Assembly (NCBI GenBank): GCA_003162995.1
Contig: PLUZ01000404.1
Location: forward strand, 610-8,738
Length of the DNA stretch: 8,129 bases
From: Methylocapsa sp.
GTDB taxonomy: Bacteria > Pseudomonadota > Alphaproteobacteria > Rhizobiales > Beijerinckiaceae
Direction: 5' to 3'
Below, one piece after another: positions 1 through 5,887 of the stretch (position 1 is the stretch's first letter; the number at the start of each line of letters is the position of its first letter). The translations under genes were made by a program, and so were the position numbers. The notes under the pieces were generated by a model. That model was given only the letters and a program-made list of their open reading frames with translations. It ran no database searches and had not been told where the DNA came from.

Positions 1-734
1 GCGCGGATATAATCCTTGGCGCGCTCGACCATCTCGAAGAAGCGCTCTTTCGGCGTGTTCGAGCGGGGCGGACCTGTGGTCAGAGCCGGATCGCCCCCAT
101 AAGGCACCTGCAGCGGGCCTTCGAGAGTGGCGATCGCGCCTTCGATACGTTCCAGCGCACGATCATGGGCGGCGCGAAAACCCGTACTGGGGTCCGGACG
201 CAATGGCGTGACGATGAATATTTCGTCCCTAACCGCATCGAAAACAACCATCACTGTGGGGCGGAGCATAATTGCGTCGGGCACGCCGATCGGATCTGGC
301 TTTGCCTCGGCCAGGCGCTCCATCTCGCGGACCATGTCATAGCCGAGATAGCCGAAGACGCCGGCGGCCATCGGAGGGAGATCGTCCGTGGTGTCGATCC
401 GTGATTCGGCGATCAGCGCGCGCAAAGCCGCAAGTGGCGGCCCGGCGCAAGGCGAAAACGCATCCGGATCGGCGAGCGCGCGGCGATTGATCTCGGCCCT
501 CCCGCCAAAGACACGCCAGACGATATCCGGATCGAGGCCAATCATCGAGTAGCGGCCTCGCGCGGCGCCGCCTTCAACCGATTCGAGCAGGAAAATGCGC
601 CCCGCCCGGCCGGTTGCCAATTTCAAAAAGGCCGAAACAGGCGTTTCAAGATCCCCAACGAGCCGGGCGGAGATGAGGCAGGCTTGCCCCGCCTCATAGC
701 TTCGCGCACAGGCCTCTGACGACGGCTCGAACAT
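1..734 (-). CDS. trpE: Anthranilate synthase component I, N-terminal 244 residues (cut by window edge)
   Basis: Translated from the minus strand starting at the ATG at 734-732; the frame stays open to the window edge, so about half of a typical protein of roughly 500 residues is present. With TrpG the enzyme converts chorismate and glutamine to anthranilate, the first step of tryptophan synthesis in the cytoplasm. The N-terminal regulatory domain is recognisable: FLLESVEGG with the LLES tryptophan-binding motif at residues 49-52, then GRYSMIGLDPD at about 60-70 and AGVFGYLGYDMVR at about 124-136. The fragment ends as the chorismate-binding domain begins (TPKERFFEMVERAKDYIR), so the catalytic residues cannot be checked. 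The start lies 10 bp after the ppiD stop with only a weak Shine-Dalgarno, which suggests co-transcription and perhaps translational coupling with ppiD. No leader peptide or attenuator is visible before it. Whether trpG follows or is fused cannot be seen. Confidence 0.93.
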   Translation of the reverse strand, partial: MFEPSSEACARSYEAGQACLISARLVGDLETPVSAFLKLATGRAGRIFLLESVEGGAARGRYSMIGLDPDIVWRVFGGRAEINRRALADPDAFSPCAGPPLAALRALIAESRIDTTDDLPPMAAGVFGYLGYDMVREMERLAEAKPDPIGVPDAIMLRPTVMVVFDAVRDEIFIVTPLRPDPSTGFRAAHDRALERIEGAIATLEGPLQVPYGGDPALTTGPPRSNTPKERFFEMVERAKDYIR

Positions 735-744
735 CGGCCCGCGC

Positions 745-2658
745 TCAATACTCGTCCGGAGAGACGCCCGTCGCCGCGGCAAACGCCTTCGCGTTCAGTT
801 TCACGCCAATATCGCTTTCAAGCTTCACGAGATATTGCGCGAGTATATCCTCGTCGAAACCGGCTTTCACGTCGCCCATGATGTTGGTGAGCTCAGGAGC
901 CTTCGGATCGAAGGCGGGCACCGCGGAATCGACGACCTGGAATAAGATACGGCCGCCGTCTTCGCTTTCCACCGAGCCCGCGCGATGCAACGGAACGTTG
1001 AAGATCTGAGTGGCAACATTGAGCGCGAGGCTGCTTGAGCCGCTCCGTCTCACATCGCTGGCATGCTTAATCTCCAGTTTGCCTTCCGCCGCGGCAATGG
1101 CGGCAAGGCTTTCGCCGGCGTCGAGCTTCTTCGTGAGTTCGGCCGTCTTTGCCAACAAGAGTTTGCCAGCCTGATCGTCGCGCCAGGCTTTCTCAACGTC
1201 CGTCTTTGCTTCATCGAACGTTTTCTCGCGCGCCTTATCTATTTTGGTAACTTCAAACCATTGATAACCGCCGCCTTGCACGCGCAATGTGTCGTTGTCG
1301 GCGCCGATGTCGGAGTCGAATGCCGCTTTCATCAGGGCCGTGGCATCGACCAAATCCTTAACGGGCACACCTTGCGGGTCATTGCCCATTGAATCGATAG
1401 CGGTGACAACCCGCGGCTCGATGCCGGCGCTTTGCGCGGCCTCCGTGAGGGATTTGCCGGATGTGCGCTGATCCTCGATCGTGTCGTGAAGGCGGCTGAT
1501 ATCCTTTTGCGCACGCTGCAAAGCAATCTCGCGCTTAAGTTCCGCCGCGACTTCGAAATAAGGCTTGATGGTCGATCCGACGATCTTGCTGACCCTCACA
1601 AGGACCGTGCCGAATTGCGCCTTCACTGGCGCGCTGACGTCACCCTCCTTGAGCGAAAAGGCGGCATCGGCGACGTTCTTATCAATGAGCGCGCCACGGG
1701 TCACCGTGCCGAGGCTGGCATCCTTCGGAGTGAGATTTTTTTCTTTTAAAAGATCGTCGAATGTCTTTCCCGCGTCGAGTTTTGCGCGGGCCACCTTAGC
1801 TTCTACCTCGCTCGAATAAAGAATCTGCTCGACCGTGCGCTTTTCCGGCGCCCCGAAGCGCTCATTCTTGACTTCCTCATAGCGGTTAAGCGCGTCGGCG
1901 TCGGAGAGGTAATCGGGTTTGGCGATAGAGGCAGGCGTAACCGTTAAGATAACCAGGCTGCGGTATTCGGGGATGCCATATAAAGCTTTGTTATCTTGGA
2001 AGAATTTCTTCAGCTCTTCTTGCGAAGGGGCGGCAAGCGGCCCCGCGGCTACGTTGGGAATCAGGATAAAGTCGACGCTGCGTGTTTCCGTTTGATAGTG
2101 GTGGATGTCCTCTAGCAAGGCCTTCGGCAACCGCAGGCCGCTGCTCAGCGTATCGACAATTTCACGGCGTGATAGGACGCCGCGCTGCTGCCGCATAAAG
2201 CTCCTTTCGGTAAAACCTTCGTCGCGCAGAAACGCGTCGAAGACCTGACGATCGAACTGTCCAGTCATCCCCTTGAAATTGTCGTCGTTCACAATTGCTT
2301 TTCTGATGGACTCGTCACTGACCGCAAGCCCCAGCCTGCGCGCCTGGTCATCGAGCGCAGCCTCGCCGACGAGACGGGAAAGAACCTGCCGGTCAAGACC
2401 ATATTGGTGCGCCTCATCGTTGGTGATGTTGCGGCGTTCCAGCCGTTGCTGGCGCTGCAATTCGGTCTGATAAGCATTGCGAAATGTGTCGGCGCCGATC
2501 TCGATGCTGCCGACCTGCGCGAGATTATTCGCGCCGAATCCGCGAAAAATGTCGCCAATACCCCAGATCGCAAAACTGAGGATGATCAAGCCCATCAGGA
2601 TCGCCATGATAACACGGCCGACCCAGCCTTGCGCCGAGGCACGCATTGATTCGAGCAT
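745..2658 (-). CDS. ppiD: Membrane-anchored SurA/PpiD-type peptidyl-prolyl isomerase (periplasmic chaperone)
   Basis: This 637-residue protein has the plan of the PpiD family: a short cytoplasmic N-terminus, one transmembrane anchor at about residues 14-36 (VIMAILMGLIILSFAIWGIG), a SurA-like N-terminal chaperone region at about 40-200, a parvulin-type domain at about 270-360, and a long helical C-terminal part. Family members sit in the inner membrane facing the periplasm and help proteins leaving the Sec translocon to fold. In the parvulin domain the usual HIL motif reads VEQILYSS (about 276-283), so the conserved His appears to be Gln. A weak or absent isomerase activity is therefore possible, as is known for E. 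coli PpiD. The ATG at 2658 has an AAGAG-like ribosome site about 10 nt upstream; Met5 would also keep the anchor but has no such site. The length is normal for the family. The gene is the first visible gene of a ppiD-trpE unit and is divergent from pfkB (178 bp away). Confidence 0.93.
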   Translation of the reverse strand: MLESMRASAQGWVGRVIMAILMGLIILSFAIWGIGDIFRGFGANNLAQVGSIEIGADTFRNAYQTELQRQQRLERRNITNDEAHQYGLDRQVLSRLVGEAALDDQARRLGLAVSDESIRKAIVNDDNFKGMTGQFDRQVFDAFLRDEGFTERSFMRQQRGVLSRREIVDTLSSGLRLPKALLEDIHHYQTETRSVDFILIPNVAAGPLAAPSQEELKKFFQDNKALYGIPEYRSLVILTVTPASIAKPDYLSDADALNRYEEVKNERFGAPEKRTVEQILYSSEVEAKVARAKLDAGKTFDDLLKEKNLTPKDASLGTVTRGALIDKNVADAAFSLKEGDVSAPVKAQFGTVLVRVSKIVGSTIKPYFEVAAELKREIALQRAQKDISRLHDTIEDQRTSGKSLTEAAQSAGIEPRVVTAIDSMGNDPQGVPVKDLVDATALMKAAFDSDIGADNDTLRVQGGGYQWFEVTKIDKAREKTFDEAKTDVEKAWRDDQAGKLLLAKTAELTKKLDAGESLAAIAAAEGKLEIKHASDVRRSGSSSLALNVATQIFNVPLHRAGSVESEDGGRILFQVVDSAVPAFDPKAPELTNIMGDVKAGFDEDILAQYLVKLESDIGVKLNAKAFAAATGVSPDEY

Positions 2659-2693
2659 GGTAGGGCATCTCTTAAGGTTGCGGAGGACTTTAA

Positions 2694-2722
2694 GGGTTAC
2701 AGAAGCCGCCGGGCTTTTCCAA
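2694..2722 (-). promoter_or_regulatory. Weak candidate ppiD promoter
   Basis: Read on the minus strand, TTGGAA (2722-2717) is followed after 17 nt by TAACCC (2699-2694), which would place a transcript start about 30 nt before ppiD. The -35 resembles TTGACA at four of six positions; the -10 is poor. The TTGGAA and the spacing are kept in the second copy of this region (4594-4622), where the -10 reads AAACCC. This is inference from spacing and conservation only. Confidence 0.22.
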
Positions 2723-2740
2723 ATCGGCGGCGGACTATAA
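2714..2740 (+). promoter_or_regulatory. Candidate pfkB promoter (copy of the tpiA one)
   Basis: CTATAA at 2735-2740 resembles the alphaproteobacterial -10 (CTATAT-like), with CTTTTC at 2714-2719 as a possible -35. The spacer of 15 nt is short; GGCTTT at 2712-2717 would give 17. Both elements are unchanged at 4614-4640 before tpiA, although the sequence between them has diverged, which is the main support. A transcript from here would carry a 5' leader of roughly 90 nt before the pfkB ATG. Confidence 0.35.
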
Positions 2741-2836
2741 GAAGATCGCGTCCCCCATGCAACGGATTAAGGACTCCGCTCAGGGGCGACGGCGTCGAGC
2801 GCGTACAAGTCGTCCCAGATTGAGCCAAAGGCCCAC

Positions 2837-3775
2837 ATGACCGACGTCGTTACCTTAACGCTCAATCCGGCATTGGATCTCTCCACGTCCGTGAACAGGA
2901 TGATTCCTGACTACAAACTGCGCTGCAAGGAACCCCGGCGTGATCCGGGAGGCGGGGGCGTGAACGTCGCTCGTGTGATCAGTCGCTTGGGCGGCGACGT
3001 AACCGCCGTCTATCCGGCTGGAGGACCAGCCGGGGCTATGTTGCGGCGGCTTCTGCAAAATGAAGGGGTCGCCAGCCACGCCGTGCTCACGCGCCAGGAC
3101 ACCCGTGAGAATTTTCATGTATTCGAGGAAGAAACGAAGCAGCAATACCGGTTCACTTTGCCTGGCCCCGCGCTCAGCAGATCGGCTTGGCGGCGTTGCC
3201 ACAGCGCCATCATCAGGGAACTGCATACTTCAAAATATATCGTCTGCAGCGGAAGTCTGCCGCGAGGTGCTCCGGAAGACGCCTATGCGCGCTTGGCTAG
3301 ACAGGCGAAGCAAGTGGGCGCTCAGCTTGTCATAGACGGCTCAGGACCTTCGCTTCGCGCTGCGCTCAAGGAAGGCGTTTATCTGGCCAAACCAAGCTTA
3401 AGCGAACTCCGCCAGCTGACCGGACAGAAGTTGGACACCGAGGTATCCTGGATTAAGGTTTGCCGCGAGCTGGTCGCTGCCAACGCGGCACATATTATCG
3501 CCCTCACACTGGGCAGCCAAGGGGCGCTTCTGGTGACGCGCGAGATTACATTGCGGGCCGCAGCCGTTCAGATCCCCGTTGTGACTACCATAGGGGCGGG
3601 CGACAGCTTCCTTGCCGCGCTGGTATGGAGCCTCATGCAAAGGCGCCCCATTGCGGAGGCGCTCCGCATAGCTGTCGCTGCCGGAGCTGGCGCACTTCTG
3701 GAGCCCGGAACTCGGCTTTGCACGCGCAAAGATATCGAACGCCTGACGCCGCAAGTTCGCATTGAGGAGATCTGA
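2837..3775 (+). CDS. pfkB: 6-phosphofructokinase, PfkB/ribokinase family (E. coli Pfk-2 type)
   Basis: The 312-residue product matches E. coli Pfk-2 in length (309) and closely in sequence from start to end: TLNPALD (8-14), KLRC (27-30), PGGGGVNVAR (37-46), LGG..TA..PAGG (51-63), QYRFTLPGPAL (103-113), SGSLPRG (138-144), GAGDS (253-257), and GTRLC near the C-terminus. It should phosphorylate fructose-6-phosphate with ATP, the committing step of the Embden-Meyerhof route, in the cytoplasm. Residues corresponding to Asp14, Asn43, Arg90 and the catalytic base Asp256 fall at the same numbers. One difference: the family's NXXE magnesium motif (Asn187-Glu190) reads SLSE, so Ser sits at 187 while Glu190 is kept; I believe KPS variants occur in rhizobial homologues. 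AAAGG lies 5 nt before the ATG. GC content resembles the housekeeping neighbours (40 of 60 bases at 3241-3300). 1-Phosphofructokinase or tagatose-6-phosphate kinase is a less likely alternative. Confidence 0.9.
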   Translation: MTDVVTLTLNPALDLSTSVNRMIPDYKLRCKEPRRDPGGGGVNVARVISRLGGDVTAVYPAGGPAGAMLRRLLQNEGVASHAVLTRQDTRENFHVFEEETKQQYRFTLPGPALSRSAWRRCHSAIIRELHTSKYIVCSGSLPRGAPEDAYARLARQAKQVGAQLVIDGSGPSLRAALKEGVYLAKPSLSELRQLTGQKLDTEVSWIKVCRELVAANAAHIIALTLGSQGALLVTREITLRAAAVQIPVVTTIGAGDSFLAALVWSLMQRRPIAEALRIAVAAGAGALLEPGTRLCTRKDIERLTPQVRIEEI

Positions 3776-3806
3776 CGCGCTCCAGCCGGAACGTGCTCGG
3801 GCTTCA

Positions 3807-4484
3807 TCACGGCAACTGCAGGTCAAGCCACGATGCCGCAAGATGGTCTTCGACGCCGATCAAAGTAGCGTAATGCTTAGAAACACCACTCGCAGTAGCC
3901 ACCGCCCACTTCGCGCACTCGTAACCGAAGTGGCAGAACGGGAAGACAGTCTCGGGGGGGATTCCAGGGAGTGGTTTAAGAATTTCACGCATTCTCTTAC
4001 ATAGCTTTGCGTGTTTCTCTTCTTCGTCATGCCACTCCGGTTGAAAATCGACGAGGGCATTTCGAAAGTCACCAAATGTTTCGAAGTTTTTAAATATTTC
4101 GTCGGACTCTGACAGTTCCTGCTCTTTCAGTCTCGCCAGTCCTTTGTATTTTAAAATCACTTGTTCGCCATACAGAAACGAACAACGTTCAATTCGCCCC
4201 GTATTCCCAGCATTCTCATCTTCAAACTTCTTGATGAGCTGGTTTATATTGGCTTCCAAGGCCGCCCATGCCATGAGGACCGAAGCGGAGACAGTCCAAA
4301 AGATCGGGTTGAAAACCTTCTCAAAGGCATGCGCCGTATTGTCGGATTCTTCACGCTTTGCCTGCCTCGCCAGGGCCGCCGCCGCTTGAATATGATAGGC
4401 GGCAAGGGTCGCGCCCAGCTGCTCATCACTTGCTGCCACGGTAGCGGTACTGTGCGCAAGCTTCGTCGTTTCAGCCTTGGCCAT
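3807..4484 (-). CDS. Unrecognised 225-residue protein with HEPN-like helical features
   Basis: I do not recognise a named family. The protein looks soluble and mostly helical: an Ala-rich N-terminus (about 15-45), a hydrophobic helix with AALEANINQL (74-83), a charged middle with KYKGLARLKEQEL (112-124), then FRNALVDFQPEWHDEEE (140-156) and a C-terminal helix (CAKWAVATASGVSKHYATLIG). An ALEAxIN-type helix followed by an RNxLVHFxPEW-type motif recalls HEPN-fold proteins, whose catalytic signature is R-x4-6-H. Here R141 and N142 are present, but the expected His is Asp146, so nuclease activity is doubtful. AGGGA lies 6 nt before the ATG, supporting the start. The base composition is unlike that of its neighbours: 50 of 120 bases are G or C at 4081-4200. 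The gene is convergent with pfkB (31 bp between stops) and lies inside the repeat-flanked insert, so recent acquisition is likely. No partner antitoxin or nucleotidyltransferase gene is next to it. Confidence 0.72.
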   Translation of the reverse strand: MAKAETTKLAHSTATVAASDEQLGATLAAYHIQAAAALARQAKREESDNTAHAFEKVFNPIFWTVSASVLMAWAALEANINQLIKKFEDENAGNTGRIERCSFLYGEQVILKYKGLARLKEQELSESDEIFKNFETFGDFRNALVDFQPEWHDEEEKHAKLCKRMREILKPLPGIPPETVFPFCHFGYECAKWAVATASGVSKHYATLIGVEDHLAASWLDLQLP

Positions 4485-4511
4485 TTGCGTTCCCTGTCTT
4501 GCTGACGGCCA

Positions 4512-4523
4512 TCTGGCGCCAGA
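4512..4523. promoter_or_regulatory. 12-bp perfect palindrome upstream of the HEPN-like gene
   Basis: TCTGGCGCCAGA is a perfect palindrome 27 nt upstream of the ATG at 4484, within the region where a minus-strand promoter should lie. TAGAAT on the minus strand (4538-4533) is a possible -10, but no convincing -35 is present. A dimeric repressor could bind the palindrome; this is inferred from symmetry and position only. Confidence 0.25.
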
Positions 4524-4571
4524 CGCGAAATTCTACTGTGGTTCACGCTAGCTTCAGGCAGCCCCCTGCAG

Positions 4572-4664
4572 AGGTTGAGGAAGTCTCTGCTAAGGGTTTC
4601 AGGAGGCGCTGGGCTTTTCCAATTCGATTGACGACTATAAAAAGATCGCGTGCCCCACGCAACG
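4572..4664 (+). repeat. Right copy of duplicated ppiD-tpiA intergenic sequence
   Basis: This is the partner of 2675-2764, in the same orientation and directly upstream of tpiA. On the outer side it contains AGGTTGAGGAAGTCT (4572-4586), which corresponds to the ppiD-proximal AGGTTGCGGAGGACT (2675-2689). It therefore carries sequence that belongs next to ppiD although ppiD is 1.9 kb away. This shows that the whole intergenic region, not only a tpiA promoter, was duplicated. Divergence of about 18% over the ungapped part says either that the event is not recent or that the incoming segment came from a related genome with its own version. Confidence 0.85.
4614..4640 (+). promoter_or_regulatory. 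Candidate tpiA promoter
   Basis: CTATAA (4635-4640) with upstream CTTTTC (4614-4619) is the counterpart of 2714-2740. Transcription would start about 52 nt before the tpiA ATG. TTGACG at 4628-4633 looks like a -35, but nothing like a -10 follows at the right distance, and it is not conserved in the left copy. Confidence 0.35.
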
Positions 4665-4699
4665 CGGCTTCGGCGCTAAATTAAAGGGAAGCTTTCCGC

Positions 4700-5458
4700 A
4701 TGACCCATAACCCACGCCCCCTCGTTGCGGGGAACTGGAAAATGCACGGTGTGCGTGAAAGCCTCGGCGAAGTTTCCGAGATCTGTGCGGCCGTGGCCGG
4801 GGGCGGTGCTGGCGAGGCCGAAGTTGTGATTTGTCCTCCCGCCACCCTGCTCATGGCCGCAGCGCAAATTTGCGCTGGTACTCCGGTCACGCTTGGCGGT
4901 CAGTATTGTCATACCCAGCCGAGCGGCCCTTTCACCGGAGATATTTCAGCCGAAATGCTGAAGGATGCGGGCGCCTCCTATGTGATTGTCGGCCATTCCG
5001 AGCGGCGGTTTGGTCATAATGAGAGTAACGCGAGCGTCCGCGAGGAAGCCGCCGCCGCCTTTCGGGCCGGCTTGACAGCGATCGTCTGTGTCGGCGAGAC
5101 GCGGGCCGAGCGGGAGGCAGGCCATGCATTGAGCGTGGTTGGCTCGCAATTGGCGGGTTCGGTGCCGAAGGCGCTTTCGCTGGAAAGCCTCGTGATTGCC
5201 TATGAACCGGTCTGGGCGATTGGCACCGGCCTCACGCCGACCCCGCAGGATATCGCCGAGATGCATCGATTCATCCGGGGCCGGATCAACGAACAACTGC
5301 TGGGGCAAGCAGACAAAATACGGATCCTTTATGGCGGATCGGTAAAACCGGGCAATGCCGAGGAAGTGATGGGCGTCGAAGATGTCGATGGCGCGCTTGT
5401 TGGCGGCGCGAGCCTTACCGCCAAGGATTTCATGGCGATTGCAGGAGTTTACCGGTGA
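4700..5458 (+). CDS. tpiA: Triose-phosphate isomerase
   Basis: The 252-residue protein is a complete TIM barrel. It interconverts dihydroxyacetone phosphate and glyceraldehyde-3-phosphate in the cytoplasm, in glycolysis and gluconeogenesis. All signature parts are visible: GNWKM with Asn12 and Lys14, VGHSERR with the catalytic His99, AYEPVWAIGTG with the catalytic Glu169 and the start of the flexible loop 6, YGGSVKPGNA for phosphate binding, and GGASL near the end. AAAGGGAAG lies about 8 nt before the ATG at 4700, and the N-terminus is of normal length. The gene lies in the usual tpiA-secG-pyrG order. It has lost direct contact with ppiD because of the pfkB insert, but keeps what looks like its original upstream sequence. 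Its last 10 bp overlap the end of the small convergent ORF at 5449-5655. Confidence 0.97.
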   Translation: MTHNPRPLVAGNWKMHGVRESLGEVSEICAAVAGGGAGEAEVVICPPATLLMAAAQICAGTPVTLGGQYCHTQPSGPFTGDISAEMLKDAGASYVIVGHSERRFGHNESNASVREEAAAAFRAGLTAIVCVGETRAEREAGHALSVVGSQLAGSVPKALSLESLVIAYEPVWAIGTGLTPTPQDIAEMHRFIRGRINEQLLGQADKIRILYGGSVKPGNAEEVMGVEDVDGALVGGASLTAKDFMAIAGVYR

Positions 5459-5655
5459 AGCGCCAGGCTCGTGCACCGGTCGAGTTCGGCATTATAGTCC
5501 TGCAAAGCTTGTTCTAAATTTCCTGACTGCCAGACTTCAGGTGTTCTTCTTGTTGAAACAGAATAGACTTTTGTCAAAACGGTTTGCCCGCTTTCAAGGA
5601 TTACTTGCGTAAGGACAACGCCAGCTTCCATGAATAGAATACGTGTTTTAGACAT
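5449..5655 (-). CDS. Small unrecognised protein, 68 aa, in low-GC patch
   Basis: I do not recognise this protein. It runs from ATG at 5655 to TAA at 5449 and reads like a real sequence: a beta-like start (KTRILFMEAGVVLTQVILESG), a central TRRTPEVW segment (residues 35-42) and an acidic helical stretch NLEQALQDYNAELD (46-59). It has no signal peptide, no membrane segment and a single Cys. AAGGA lies 7 nt before the ATG, better than for several neighbours. GC is 52 of 120 over 5521-5640, against 41 of 60 inside tpiA at 5101-5160, so the patch is probably acquired. The last codons, which overlap tpiA, return to GC-rich sequence, so the original C-terminus may have been replaced by read-through into tpiA. 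No obvious partner gene lies beside it. A chance ORF cannot be excluded. Confidence 0.55.
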   Translation of the reverse strand: MSKTRILFMEAGVVLTQVILESGQTVLTKVYSVSTRRTPEVWQSGNLEQALQDYNAELDRCTSLALHR

Positions 5656-5887
5656 GAAGGTTTCCTTACATCATCGTCTTCCCATTTTTGCTGATTCGCT
5701 TATGCGGGGGTATAGGCAAATTGCCGTTCTCCACACCTGCCGAACGGAATTTGAATCGAAATTCGGAGGGTTGGCTGCGTATCTCATCTAGCCATCTGGC
5801 TAAGAGAGCGTTAGAAGAGGCGCAAATTCGAAGCCGCATCCGGCCCGCCCTGCGGGCGGCTTTCAGAGCTAAGTGAGAATATTTTCC
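5656..5887. other. Gene-free stretch before secG with small inverted repeats
   Basis: No convincing gene is found here. The stretch holds the ribosome site of the small minus-strand ORF at its left end and the secG ribosome site at its right end. Three short inverted repeats are visible: GAATTT/AAATTC with a 6-nt loop (5747-5764), TAGCC/GGCTA with a 4-nt loop (near 5789-5802), and CCGCCC/GGGCGG with a 3-nt loop (5845-5859). The last is followed by CTTTC, so it is at best a poor terminator, and lies 28 nt before the secG ATG. The left part is low in GC like the small ORF, and the composition returns to normal near 5815. A long minus-strand frame crosses the stretch, but it is mostly antisense to secG and was rejected. 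Confidence 0.5.

Larger units (their letters stand above)
2675..2764 (+). repeat. Left copy of duplicated ppiD-tpiA intergenic sequence
   Basis: This segment matches 4572-4664. From 2691 to 2764 it aligns without gaps to 4591-4664 (offset exactly 1900) with 61 of 74 positions identical by hand count. The best blocks are GGGCTTTTCC (2711-2720), GACTATAA (2733-2740) and AAGATCGCG (2742-2750). The outer part, 2675-2690, matches 4572-4590 after a 3-nt gap. It begins about 17 nt before the ppiD start, so together the copies cover nearly the whole intergenic region that would separate ppiD and tpiA without the insert. Similarity stops right after AACG at 2764, on the pfkB side. I infer that this is the ppiD-side copy left when the pfkB-containing segment entered. 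Confidence 0.85.

Noticed and set aside
127..490. Three overlapping plus-strand frames at the left end
   Set aside because: All are antisense to trpE, which is recognised by its LLES and GYLGYD motifs.
2855..3226. A 123-residue minus-strand frame inside pfkB, and a similar one at 3398-3841
   Set aside because: Both are shadows of the clearly conserved pfkB frame.
3776..3806. Terminator between the convergent pfkB and HEPN-like genes
   Set aside because: The 31-bp gap has no stable GC-rich stem and no T run on either strand.
2675..4664. Composite transposon or integrative element
   Set aside because: The flanking repeats are promoter-like intergenic sequence, not an insertion sequence. No transposase, integrase, tRNA attachment site or short target duplication is visible.
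5845..5865. Terminator or attenuator hairpin before secG
   Set aside because: The 6-bp CCGCCC/GGGCGG stem is followed only by CTTTC, and no gene ends just before it on the plus strand. It is noted in the intergenic entry but not called as a terminator.
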